DNA from: Nocardioides furvisabuli
GTDB lineage: Bacteria; Actinomycetota; Actinomycetes; Propionibacteriales; Nocardioidaceae
DNA: 64,000 nucleotides
NCBI RefSeq assembly: GCF_021083185.1
Contig: NZ_JAIGQB010000010.1
Location: 1 to 64,000 of the forward strand
Direction of reading: 5' to 3'
Part shown: positions 38,682 through 46,957 of the stretch, one piece after another
Position numbering within the stretch: the first letter of the stretch is position 1
Layout: the number at the start of each line of letters is the position of its first letter
Notes under the pieces: model-generated
What the model was told of the DNA's origin: nothing
The model's database searches: none
The model's input: the letters and a program-made list of their open reading frames with translations, nothing else
Translations under genes and position numbers: made by a program

Positions 38682-40487
38682 TCAGCGCTGCTTGACCCGG
38701 TCGAAGACCTTCGCCTCCAGCCGGCGCTTCATCCCCCGCCTGAAGCGCTGGTGCACCCGCTCGTGGGCGGGCGGGCGACCATCCTCGTCGAGGGCGTAGC
38801 TCGCGACCTTGGCCAGCCGGGGACGCTCGTGGTCGTCGATCACCTCGCCGGTGACCCACCACATGCGCAGGCTGGGTCCGTCGAGCTGGAGGCACGCGAG
38901 GTTGTTGTCGAACCACGGACCCTCGGCGTAGCGCCAGGTGAGCGGCGCGTCGGGAACCCGCGCCGACCTCGACGCCAGCCGGCCCACGGGCCCGGCGACC
39001 CCGTAGGACAGCACCGCGGTGGCGAAACGCATGTTGCGTGACAGGGGGTTGCGGATGGGTGAGCAGACAGCCTGGAGGATCGTGGAGCGCATCGGCGGGC
39101 CGTGTCGCAGGGGCTTGGCCTCGCTGACGTAGCTGTGGTGCACGTCGCCGGACAGGAAGGTCACCGTCGACGGCGCGGCCCCGCGCTCTCCCGCGGCCAC
39201 CTCCATCACCTGGTGCACCACGTCCTGGAAGCTCTTCTGGAAGGCGCCCCAGTGCTCGAGGTCGACGAGCTGGCGCAGCCACTCCCCCGCGCGACCGCCG
39301 CGCTCACCCCAGGCGCCGTCGGCAAGGGCCTCGCTGAAGGCCTCGAGGTGGTGGAGCCCGCGGGCGAGCATGAAGGGCAGCGACGTGCCGATGAGCAGGT
39401 GGTCGACACCGCCGCGGAGCTGATCGTCGAGCCATGCCGCCTCGTCGGGGTCGAGCAGCGCACGTGCGTCGGGCTCGAGCTCACGGGCGGCCCGCGAGTC
39501 GACCACGACGAGCCGCGCCTGGGTGTCGAACTCGCGGACGTAGCTCCAGCGGTAGGTGCGCGGGTGCTGGTCGACACGCTCGGCGAAGGCGTCGAGCACC
39601 TCGCCGAGGTCGAGCTCGTCATCGCCCGAGTGGGCGAGCACCTGCGCCCAGACCTCGTCCTGGGCCCGCTCCTGCGGCGACATGTTGCCGAGGTGCTGGT
39701 AGACCCAGTAGGACCCGAGACCGGCGACGATGCGCCCGTGCCACCACGAGGTGGCCTCCATCTCGCGGCGCCAGTCCTGCGAGGTGTTCCAGTCGTCGCG
39801 GATGTCGTGGTCGTCGAAGATCATCGCGCTCGGCACGGTCGACAGCAGCCACCGGTTCGCCGGGTCCGACCACGCGAGGGCGTAGAGGTGGGCGTACTCC
39901 TCGTAGTCCTTGAGCTCGGTCCACGGCGCCTGCTCGATGTCGCGCCGCGCGCTGATGAACTCGCGCATCGCCTCGGTCGTCTCGTCGGCGTAGACCTGGT
40001 CGCCGAGGAAGAGCACCAGGTCGGGCATCCGGCTCGGGTCGAGGTCCTCGTCGTCGGGGTCCATCGGCGCGACCTGGCCGGCGAGCTCGAGCGCCCAAGC
40101 GCGCATGGCGTCGACGCCGTGCGTGCGGTTGCCCTTCTCGTCGTGGGAGACCGACGTGCGGCACGAGCCGAAGGCGAGCCGGAGCGGTCGTCCTGCCTCC
40201 AGCGTGGCGATCACCGGGGCGGGGAACGCGGAGGAGGGGTCGGGCCAGACCTGCCGACCGTCGATGTCGACCGAGTAGGTGCCGGTGCTGCCCGGCTCGA
40301 GGCCCTCGAGGCAGACGAGCGCGTAGTGGTGCCCGTGGACGGTGAAGGTCGGCGCGCTGGCCGAAGCGGCGCCGCGGGTCACGGTGACCGTCCCGCGGTC
40401 GCGGGTCTCGACCCACACTGCCGCGGACGTCTCGTCGACGTGGCGCAGGAGCGGGCCGAGGACCAGGGGGGCGTCCGAGGTGCTCAC
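38682..40487 (-). CDS. PhoD-like alkaline phosphatase family protein
   Basis: 601 residues: an N-terminal beta-sandwich (about 1-95) and a metallophosphoesterase domain with FGSCRTS, LFLGDQVYADE, IFDDHDIRDDWN, and FLSGDVHHSYVSE. No signal peptide or Tat motif is seen, so unlike secreted PhoD it may work in the cytoplasm. GTG at 40487 overlaps the stop of the alcohol dehydrogenase gene by 4 bases, indicating one operon. Confidence 0.85.
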   Translation of the reverse strand: MSTSDAPLVLGPLLRHVDETSAAVWVETRDRGTVTVTRGAASASAPTFTVHGHHYALVCLEGLEPGSTGTYSVDIDGRQVWPDPSSAFPAPVIATLEAGRPLRLAFGSCRTSVSHDEKGNRTHGVDAMRAWALELAGQVAPMDPDDEDLDPSRMPDLVLFLGDQVYADETTEAMREFISARRDIEQAPWTELKDYEEYAHLYALAWSDPANRWLLSTVPSAMIFDDHDIRDDWNTSQDWRREMEATSWWHGRIVAGLGSYWVYQHLGNMSPQERAQDEVWAQVLAHSGDDELDLGEVLDAFAERVDQHPRTYRWSYVREFDTQARLVVVDSRAARELEPDARALLDPDEAAWLDDQLRGGVDHLLIGTSLPFMLARGLHHLEAFSEALADGAWGERGGRAGEWLRQLVDLEHWGAFQKSFQDVVHQVMEVAAGERGAAPSTVTFLSGDVHHSYVSEAKPLRHGPPMRSTILQAVCSPIRNPLSRNMRFATAVLSYGVAGPVGRLASRSARVPDAPLTWRYAEGPWFDNNLACLQLDGPSLRMWWVTGEVIDDHERPRLAKVASYALDEDGRPPAHERVHQRFRRGMKRRLEAKVFDRVKQR

Positions 40488-41500
40488 GGCTGGAGGAGGA
40501 CCTTGGTCGCGCGGCGCTCGTCCATCGCACGGTAGCCCTCGGCCGCCTGCGCCATGGGCAGCGTCAGGTCGAAGACGCGTCCGGGGTCGATGGCGCCCGA
40601 CAGGACACGCTCGAGCAGGTCCGGCAGGTAGCGGCGCACGGGGGCCATGCCGCCGGCGAGGCCGACGTTCTTCTGGAACATCCGCCGCACGGGAAGCTCG
40701 ACGCCGTGGGGCACCCCGACAAAGCCGACCGTGGAGCCGGGCCGGGCGACGGCGAACGCCGTCTTCATCGCGCCGTCGGTGCCGACGCACTCCAGCACCG
40801 CGTCGGCGCCGACGCCCTTGGTGAGCTCGGCGATGATCGCCTCGCCCTCCTCGTCGCGCTCGGCCACGACATCGGTCGCACCGAACGCGCGGGCGATCTC
40901 CTGGCGCGACTCGTGGCGCGACATCGCGATGACGCGGTCGGCGCCCATCTGCGAGGCGGCGAGCACGCCGCACAGGCCCACGGCGCCGTCGCCGACGACG
41001 ACGGCGGTGCCCCCGGGGCGTACGCCTGCGGCGACCGCCGCGTGCCAGCCGGTGGCCATCACGTCGGTGAGGGCGAGCAGGGACGGGACGAGCGCCTGGT
41101 CGGGCATCCCGTCGGTCGCGACGAGGCTGCCGTCGGCCTGGGTCGCCCGGACGTACTCCCCCTGCCCGCTCGTGGTGAAGCCGAGCTGGGTGCAGGCCGA
41201 CTGGACGCCCGCGCGGCAGTGGACGCACGTGTTGTCGCTGTGGCAGAACGGCACGACGACGAAGTCGCCGACGCGCACGTCCTTCACGTCCGCGCCGACC
41301 TCCTCCACCACTCCCACGCACTCGTGGCCGATGGTGGAGCCCGCGTCGATGTCGTTGTGACCGCGGTAGGGCCAGAGGTCGGAGCCGCAGATGCAGCCGG
41401 CGACCACCTTGACGATCGCGTCGGTGGGCGCCTCGATCCGGGGGTCGGGCACCTCCTCGAAGCGGATGTCACCGGGGGCGTGGATGGTGGTTGCTCGCAT
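40484..41500 (-). CDS. zinc-dependent alcohol dehydrogenase
   Basis: 338 residues of the medium-chain dehydrogenase family. CICGSDLWPYRG and GHECVGVVEEVG carry catalytic zinc ligands, and a CHSDNTCVHCRAGVQSAC segment binds structural zinc. VVVGDGAVGLCGVLAA is the nucleotide fold. Substrate unknown. CAGGAT lies 7 bases before the ATG at 41500. It is translationally coupled to the phosphatase gene that follows. Confidence 0.88.
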   Translation of the reverse strand: MRATTIHAPGDIRFEEVPDPRIEAPTDAIVKVVAGCICGSDLWPYRGHNDIDAGSTIGHECVGVVEEVGADVKDVRVGDFVVVPFCHSDNTCVHCRAGVQSACTQLGFTTSGQGEYVRATQADGSLVATDGMPDQALVPSLLALTDVMATGWHAAVAAGVRPGGTAVVVGDGAVGLCGVLAASQMGADRVIAMSRHESRQEIARAFGATDVVAERDEEGEAIIAELTKGVGADAVLECVGTDGAMKTAFAVARPGSTVGFVGVPHGVELPVRRMFQKNVGLAGGMAPVRRYLPDLLERVLSGAIDPGRVFDLTLPMAQAAEGYRAMDERRATKVLLQP

Positions 41501-41565
41501 GGTGGCGATCCTGCCATGCAGGCCCACCCCCGCCCACACCCCCGCGGGGACCGGCGGAGTGGCGT

Positions 41566-41587
41566 TATCTCATATCTGAGATACCGT
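41566..41587. promoter_or_regulatory. palindromic operator over a leaderless promoter
   Basis: TATCTCA-TATC-TGAGATA (41566-41583) overlaps the first two bases of the -10 box TACCGT (41582-41587), which is 7 bases before the ATG at 41595. Since that gene starts with an XRE-type DNA-binding domain, autorepression is the simplest reading. Confidence 0.6.
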
Positions 41588-41594
41588 GGTCGCC

Positions 41595-43118
41595 ATGGCT
41601 GACTACAAGGGTCGCATAGGCAACCTCATCCGCGATGCGCGCAAGCACCGGGGTCTCACCCAGCACCAGCTGGCCGAGCTGCTCGGCACCAGCCAGAGCG
41701 CGATCAACCGGATCGAGAAGGGCCACCAGAACCTCTCGCTCGAGATGCTCGCCCGCATCGGCGCGGCGCTCGACTCCGAGATCGTGGCGCTCGGCGCCGG
41801 TCCCACGCACCTGCGCGTGGACGGCCCCACGACCCTGTCCGGATCGATCGACGTGAAGACCTCGAAGAACGCCGGCGTCGCACTGCTGTGCGCCTCCCTG
41901 CTCAACAAGGGACGTACGACGCTGCGCAAGGTCGCGCGCATCGAGGAGGTCAACCGGCTGCTCGAGGTGCTCAACTCGCTCGGGGTCGCGACCCGCTGGC
42001 TCAACGACGACAACGACCTCGAGATCATCCCGCCGGCCGAGCTCAATCTCGCCGCCATCGATGAGGCCGCCGCCCGGCGCACCCGCTCGGTGATCATGTT
42101 CCTCGGCCCGCTGCTGCACCGCTACGACGAGTTCGACCTGCCCTACGCCGGTGGCTGCAACCTCGGCGAGCGCACCGTCGAGCCGCACATGTCCGCGCTG
42201 CGCCCGTTCGGCCTCGACGTCAAGGCGAGCGACGGCAGCTACCACGCCAGCGTCAACCGGACCATCGAGCCCGAGCGCCCCATCGTGCTCACCGAGCGCG
42301 GCGACACGGTCACCGAGAACGCGCTCATGGCCGCCGCCCTCCACCCGGGCACGACCGTGATCCGCAACGCCTCGTCCAACTACATGGTCCAGGACCTCTG
42401 CTTCTACCTGCGCAAGCTCGGCGTTGAGGTCGACGGCATCGGCACCACCACGCTGCGCATCACCGGCCGGACCTCGATCGACGTCGACGTCGACTACTCC
42501 CCCTCCGAGGACCCGATCGAGGCGATGTCGCTGCTCGCAGCGGCGATCGTGACGAAGTCGGAGATCACGATCCGACGGGTGCCGATCGAGTTCCTCGAGA
42601 TCGAGCTGGCCACCCTCGAGGAGATGGGTTTCCGCTACGACCGCTCGGAGGAGTACGTCGCCAACAACGGCGAGACCCGCCTGGTCGACCTCACGACCTA
42701 CGCCTCCGACCTCCGTGCGCCGCTCGACAAGATCCACCCGATGCCGTTCCCGGGACTCAACATCGACAACCTGCCCTTCTTCGCCGTCATCGCGGCCGTC
42801 GCGGACGGGCAGACGCTGCTGCACGACTGGGTCTACGAGAACCGCGCCATCTACCTCACCGAGCTCACCAAGCTCGGCGCGCAGGTCAAGCTGCTCGACC
42901 CGCACCGGGTGCTCGTCGAGGGCCCGACCCACTTCTCCGGCGCCGAGATCGTCTGCCCGCCGGCCCTGCGCCCCGCAGTGGTGCTGCTGATCGCGATGCT
43001 CGCGTCGAAGGGCCGCAGCGTCCTGCGCTCGACGTACGTCATCCACCGCGGCTACGAGGACCTCGCCGAGCGGCTCAACGAGCTCGGCGCGAACATCGAG
43101 ACGTTCCGCGACATCTGA
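41595..43118 (+). CDS. XRE helix-turn-helix fused to a MurA-like enolpyruvyl transferase
   Basis: 507 residues. Residues about 8-62 form an XRE HTH (GNLIRDARKHRGLTQHQLAELLGTSQSAINRIEKG), then a complete MurA-like domain (about 72-507) begins LRVDGPTTLSGSIDVKTSKNAGVALLCA. The MurA catalytic-loop cysteine (fosfomycin target) is present in YAGGCNLGERTVEPH. MurA makes UDP-GlcNAc-enolpyruvate, the first step of peptidoglycan synthesis. Similar HTH fusions occur in Streptomyces. Whether it is enzyme, regulator or both is not known. The canonical murA probably lies elsewhere. Confidence 0.85.
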   Translation: MADYKGRIGNLIRDARKHRGLTQHQLAELLGTSQSAINRIEKGHQNLSLEMLARIGAALDSEIVALGAGPTHLRVDGPTTLSGSIDVKTSKNAGVALLCASLLNKGRTTLRKVARIEEVNRLLEVLNSLGVATRWLNDDNDLEIIPPAELNLAAIDEAAARRTRSVIMFLGPLLHRYDEFDLPYAGGCNLGERTVEPHMSALRPFGLDVKASDGSYHASVNRTIEPERPIVLTERGDTVTENALMAAALHPGTTVIRNASSNYMVQDLCFYLRKLGVEVDGIGTTTLRITGRTSIDVDVDYSPSEDPIEAMSLLAAAIVTKSEITIRRVPIEFLEIELATLEEMGFRYDRSEEYVANNGETRLVDLTTYASDLRAPLDKIHPMPFPGLNIDNLPFFAVIAAVADGQTLLHDWVYENRAIYLTELTKLGAQVKLLDPHRVLVEGPTHFSGAEIVCPPALRPAVVLLIAMLASKGRSVLRSTYVIHRGYEDLAERLNELGANIETFRDI

Positions 43119-43127
43119 GACGGGCAG

Positions 43128-43290
43128 CGTCGACCGAGGAACGAGGTCGGCGCGTGGGCGCGGCCAGATTGAGCAAGCCCTCCGAGCGAGGAACGAGCTC
43201 GGAGCGGGCGCGTCGAAATCACCCCGCTAGGACCGGTGGTTTCGAGGCTCGCTGCGCTCGCACCTCAACCAGCGAGGGCGAGGGGTGGTG
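43128..43290. repeat. REP-like intergenic element with covarying hairpins
   Basis: Two hairpins share the 9-base loop GAGGAACGA but have different stems: CGACC/GGTCG at 43131-43149 and TCCGAGC/GCTCGGA at 43181-43203. A further palindromic tract follows (TTTCGAGGCTCGCTGCGC at 43240-43257, then CGCACCTCAACC). I recall near-identical intergenic repeats from Nocardioides chromosomes. It fills the 212-bp gap between two convergent genes. Confidence 0.6.
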
Positions 43291-43330
43291 CTCGACTGCT
43301 CGACAAGCGCGGAGTGCGAGGTGGTGGGCC

Positions 43331-43591
43331 TCAGCCGAAGAGCGTCTCGACCCAGGCCCGCGACTGCTTGCCGACCGACGGCGGTGCCGTCATGTCGGCG
43401 GTGATCCGCGGCATCGGGGCCGTGTGCTGGCCGGCGTTGCGGTGCCAGTCGGTCTCGGCCTCCACCAGCACGCCGAGATCGGCGCGCGAGAGGAAGACGC
43501 CGTGTCCCTCGGGGCACTGGTGGACGCTGGCCTCGCCGAGGGTGCGCTCGTCCATCTCGGCGTCACATCGAGGACAGGTCATGCTCTCCAT
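43331..43591 (-). CDS. zf-TFIIB-type zinc-ribbon protein
   Basis: 86 residues. MESMTCPRCDAEMDERTLGEASVHQCPEGHGVFLSRADL is the zf-TFIIB ribbon found in many small bacterial proteins of unknown role. TACCGT lies 6 bases before the ATG at 43591, so the gene is probably leaderless and divergent from the GDPD gene, whose start is 36 bases away. Confidence 0.8.
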   Translation of the reverse strand: MESMTCPRCDAEMDERTLGEASVHQCPEGHGVFLSRADLGVLVEAETDWHRNAGQHTAPMPRITADMTAPPSVGKQSRAWVETLFG

Positions 43592-43614
43592 CCCCCGACG
43601 GTACTCCCGAACCC

Positions 43615-43620
43615 CATAAT
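43615..43620 (+). promoter_or_regulatory. -10 box CATAAT, leaderless promoter
   Basis: CATAAT lies 6 bases before the GTG at 43627. The divergent gene has its -10 TACCGT at 43603-43598, so the two promoters are only 11 bases apart and may compete. Confidence 0.55.
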
Positions 43621-43626
43621 TGCGCC

Positions 43627-44433
43627 GTGACCGCGCCGCACACGCCCGCCCCGGGCTACCTCGACCTGCCCCGTCCCCTCGCCTTCGCCCACCGCGGCGG
43701 TGCCTACCACCCTGAGATCGAGGGCCTGGAGAACACGCTCGCCGCCTTCCGGCACGCGGTGGCACTCGGCTACACCTACCTCGAGACCGACGTCCACGTC
43801 ACCAGCGACGGCGTGCTGCTCGCCTTCCACGACACGGTGCTCGACCGCGTGACCGACCGCACCGGCAGCATCGCCGCCTCCACCTACGCCGAGGTGCAGC
43901 GCGCGCTCATCGGCGGCTCGGAGCCGGTGCCGACGCTGGGCGAGCTCTTCGACGCCTTCCCCGACGCGAGGTTCAACATCGACCTCAAGTCCGACGGCGC
44001 GGTGGAGGCGCTGGCGGCGTTCATCGAGGAGCGCGACGCCTGGGACCGGATCCTGGTGGGCTCGTTCTCGGCCAGGCGAATGAAGTCCTTCCGCCGGCGC
44101 ACCGCGCGGCGGGTCGCCACGTCGGCGCACCCGCTCGAGGTGGCCGTGTTCGTGCTCTCCCCCAGCGCCCGCCTGGCGCGGTTGCTCACCCGCGGGCGCC
44201 CGGTGGCCCTGCAGGTCCCGCACCGGCAGGGACGGCTGCTGGTGGCCTCCGCCGGGCTCGTACGCCGTGCGCACGCGGCCGGCGTCCAGGTGCACGTGTG
44301 GACGATCGACGACCCAGTTGAGATGAACACCCTCCTCGACCGTGGTGTCGACGGCATCATGACCGATCGCACGGACATACTCAGGGACGTGCTCCGCGCC
44401 CGCGGACAGTGGAACGCACCACGTGGAGGATGA
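43627..44433 (+). CDS. glycerophosphodiester phosphodiesterase
   Basis: 268 residues of the GDPD family: AHRGG (H22, R23), ENTLAAF (E35), ETDVHVTSDG (E53, D55) and FHDTVLDR (H69) form the Ca2+/acid-base site. It should release glycerol-3-phosphate from deacylated phospholipids. No signal peptide, so intracellular. The next gene starts 3 bases after its stop. Confidence 0.9.
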   Translation: MTAPHTPAPGYLDLPRPLAFAHRGGAYHPEIEGLENTLAAFRHAVALGYTYLETDVHVTSDGVLLAFHDTVLDRVTDRTGSIAASTYAEVQRALIGGSEPVPTLGELFDAFPDARFNIDLKSDGAVEALAAFIEERDAWDRILVGSFSARRMKSFRRRTARRVATSAHPLEVAVFVLSPSARLARLLTRGRPVALQVPHRQGRLLVASAGLVRRAHAAGVQVHVWTIDDPVEMNTLLDRGVDGIMTDRTDILRDVLRARGQWNAPRGG

Positions 44434-44436
44434 GGC

Positions 44437-45789
44437 ATGAGCAACGTAGGCGGCGTCGCCAACCTGGAGCCGTTGGCGCAGGCCAAGGAGCAGCGCGCCT
44501 GGTACTTCTACGACTGGGCCAACAGCGCCTTCGCCACCACGGTGTCCGGCGTCCTCTTCGGGCCCTACCTCATCGCCATCGCCGAGGAGGCTGCGGTCGA
44601 CGACCGGGTCTCGGCGCTCGGCCTCTCGATCGCGCCCGGCGCCCTGCCGGCGTACGTCATCACCTTCTCGACACTGATCTCCGCGCTCGTCCTGCCGCTG
44701 CTGGGGGCTGTGGCCGACCGCACCGCGCGCAAGAAGGACCTGCTCGCGGGCTTCGCGTGGTCCGGCGCGTTCTTCGCCGCGCTGCTCTTCTTCATGACGG
44801 GCGACAACTGGCAGCTCGGCGCGATCACGTTCATCCTCGCCAACCTCTGCTTCGCGGCGTCCGCGGTCGTCAACGACTCGATCCTGCCGATCATCTCGAG
44901 CGAGTCCGACCGCGACCGCGTCTCCTCGCGCGGGTGGGCCTACGGCTACGCCGGCGGCGGTCTGCTGCTGGCGCTGAACTTCGTGCTGGTGAGCTTCCAC
45001 GACACGTTCGGTCTCACCGAGGGCATGGCGGTGCGCATCTCGCTGCTGTCCGCGGCCGTGTGGTGGGCGGCGTTCACCTTCATCCCGTTCCGGGGGCTCC
45101 GCAACCACCCGCCGGCCGACGTCGAGCACGTCGAGGGCGGCGTTCTGCAGCGCAGCTTCGGCCAGCTCTGGATCACGCTGAAGGAGCTGCGCAACTACCC
45201 CGTGGCGCTCACCTTCCTGCTCGCCTACCTGTTCTTCAACGACGGGATCCAGACGGTCATCAGCCAGGCCTCGGTCTACGGCGTGGAGGAGCTCGGCTTC
45301 GACCAGGGCACCATGCTGGGCGTCTACCTGCTGGTCCAGTTCGTGGCGGTCGGCGGTGCGCTGTTGTTCGGGCGCATCGCGGCCACCCGCGGGGCGAAGA
45401 ACACGATCCTCGGCGGCCTGGTCATCTGGATGATGATCGTGACCGCCGGGCTGTTCATCCCGGAGAAGTCACTGGTGCCGCTGCTGCTGCTCGGCGCTGC
45501 CATCGGTCTCGTGCTGGGCGGGACCCAGGCGCTGGCGCGCTCGTACTTCTCCCTGCTGATCCCACGGGGCAAGGAGGCCGAGTTCTTCAGCTTCTACCAC
45601 GCGATGGAGCGCGGGACGTCGTGGTTCGGGACGCTGGTCTTCGGCCTGGTCTACACCTTCACCGGGTCCTACCGGCCGGCGATCTTCGCGCTGATCATCT
45701 TCTTCGTCATCGGCGGACTGTTGCTGGTGCGCGTCGACACGGCCAAGGGGATCCGCGACGCCGGCAACGACGTGCCGGCCGTCATCTGA
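44437..45789 (+). CDS. MFS transporter, UMF1/Atg22-like
   Basis: 450 residues, about 12 membrane helices. WYFYDWANSAFATTV near the N-terminus is the UMF1-family hallmark. The family exports small solutes and is related to fungal vacuolar Atg22 amino-acid effluxers. GATGAGG precedes the ATG at 44437. It shares an operon with the GDPD gene, so it could move a product of lipid breakdown, though this is speculative. Confidence 0.85.
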   Translation: MSNVGGVANLEPLAQAKEQRAWYFYDWANSAFATTVSGVLFGPYLIAIAEEAAVDDRVSALGLSIAPGALPAYVITFSTLISALVLPLLGAVADRTARKKDLLAGFAWSGAFFAALLFFMTGDNWQLGAITFILANLCFAASAVVNDSILPIISSESDRDRVSSRGWAYGYAGGGLLLALNFVLVSFHDTFGLTEGMAVRISLLSAAVWWAAFTFIPFRGLRNHPPADVEHVEGGVLQRSFGQLWITLKELRNYPVALTFLLAYLFFNDGIQTVISQASVYGVEELGFDQGTMLGVYLLVQFVAVGGALLFGRIAATRGAKNTILGGLVIWMMIVTAGLFIPEKSLVPLLLLGAAIGLVLGGTQALARSYFSLLIPRGKEAEFFSFYHAMERGTSWFGTLVFGLVYTFTGSYRPAIFALIIFFVIGGLLLVRVDTAKGIRDAGNDVPAVI

Positions 45790-45851
45790 CGTCCCCGCAC
45801 GCCCGGATCTGCGCACAACCGCGACCACCTGCACCCCTGGGGGTGAAGTGA

Positions 45852-45863
45852 CTCACGCGTGAG
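45852..45863. promoter_or_regulatory. perfect 12-bp palindrome CTCACGCGTGAG
   Basis: It lies 27 bases upstream of the sigma-R -35 element of rbpA, 63 bases past the MFS stop. It could be an operator acting on the rbpA promoter. Confidence 0.4.
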
Positions 45864-45889
45864 CGTGGGTTGCGACGCCATGAATCCAC

Positions 45890-45915
45890 GGAATTGTGGC
45901 GGCCCCGCTACGGTT
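45890..45915 (+). promoter_or_regulatory. sigma-R/SigH-type promoter of rbpA
   Basis: GGAAT (45890-45894), exactly 18 bases, then GTT (45913-45915) equals the Streptomyces sigma-R consensus. Streptomyces rbpA is a known sigma-R target. The start of transcription would be near 45922, giving a leader of about 120 bases before the GTG at 46041. Confidence 0.75.
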
Positions 45916-46040
45916 GAAGGATCACAGAGGGGCGAAACCCGCCGCCACGAGCGGCGTCACGGACCGCGGTCCTGTTCGTCCCCCTCACAACCCGGCAGAC
46001 AATTCAACGGGTGTCAGCAACCCAACTGGAGGTGGGCACG

Positions 46041-46421
46041 GTGGCGGAGCGCACACTGCGTGGCGCGAGGCTCGGCGGCCAGAGTTTCGAGGACGAGCGC
46101 GGCATCGAGTTCGCGGCTCGGCAGCAGGTCGGCTATGCATGCAAGCAGGGCCACGAGTTCGAGGTCACGATGTCGGTCGAGGCCGACATCCCGGCCGTGT
46201 GGGAGTGCCCGCGCTGCGGTGCCGAGGCGCTCAGCACGGCGGGCATCCTCCCCGAGGAGAAGGTCGAGAAGCCGGCTCGCACGCACTGGGACATGCTCCT
46301 GGAGCGTCGCTCGGAGAAGGAGCTCGAGGACATCCTCAAGGAGCGGCTCGACCTGCTCCGCGGCGGAGAGATCGGCCCGGCGCACCTGCACCGCGCCAAC
46401 CGCAAGAAGCGGGTCTCCTAG
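46041..46421 (+). CDS. rbpA: RNA polymerase-binding protein RbpA
   Basis: 126 residues. VAERTLRGARLGGQSFEDERGIEFAARQ is the canonical start; CKQGHEFEV...WECPRCGAEA is the zinc-like core; HWDMLLERRSEKELEDILKERLDLLR is the sigma-interaction domain. RbpA stabilises the initiation complex with housekeeping sigma and is essential in mycobacteria (Rv2050). GGAGGTG precedes the GTG at 46041; a longer start at 46011 is less likely. Confidence 0.95.
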   Translation: MAERTLRGARLGGQSFEDERGIEFAARQQVGYACKQGHEFEVTMSVEADIPAVWECPRCGAEALSTAGILPEEKVEKPARTHWDMLLERRSEKELEDILKERLDLLRGGEIGPAHLHRANRKKRVS

Positions 46422-46433
46422 GCCGTACGGCAG

Positions 46434-46957
46434 CTAGTCGACGACGTCGCCCCGGACCACCGGCCCCTCGGCCCCCGGTCCGGGGCGTCGTGCGTCCCAG
46501 CTGGGCGCACCGGGGAACCCGCCGAGGCCCGAGCCCGGCACGACGACGAGGCGACGCTCCACCACGGAGGTCAGCAACCGGCGCGCCACCGGTCGGGTGA
46601 ACGGCAGGATGAGAATGATCCCGAGCAGGTCGAGCAGGAAGCCCGGGCTCAGCATCAGGGTGCCGCCGATGAGGATCAGCGCACCGTCGGCCATCTCGCG
46701 GGCCGGCATGCGCCCCCCCCCTGCAGCGCCTCGCGCAGCGCCAGCCAGGCTCGCCCGCCCTCGCGCTTGATCAGCCACGCACCCACCATGCTGTCGAGCA
46801 CCAGCAGCACGATCGTCCACCAGGGGCCGACCAGCTGGCCGACCTGGAGGATCGCCCAGATCTCGGCCAGCGGGACGACGACGAACGCGAGCGCCAGCAC
46901 GGGGCGAAGCCACCGGCGACGGCGCCGGGCGGTTCGGGGGCCGAGCGGCTGGCTCAC
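46434..46957 (-). pseudogene. fxsA: FxsA family membrane protein, frameshifted
   Basis: Residues MSQPLGPRTARR to LREALQ are in one frame (GTG at 46957), while the continuation RMPAREMADGALILIGGTLMLSPGFLLDLLGIILILPFTRP is in another (to 46434). The break coincides with eight consecutive G on the coding strand (C8 at 46713-46720); one more or two fewer would restore one open frame of about 174 residues. It is either a sequencing slip, a true frameshift, or a switchable homopolymer. FxsA helps phage exclusion in E. coli. The start overlaps the stop of the ppm gene (GTGA). Confidence 0.8.

Noticed and set aside
46011-46040. Earlier GTG start for RbpA
   Set aside because: The conserved family begins at AERTLRG, and GGAGGTG lies directly before the GTG at 46041.
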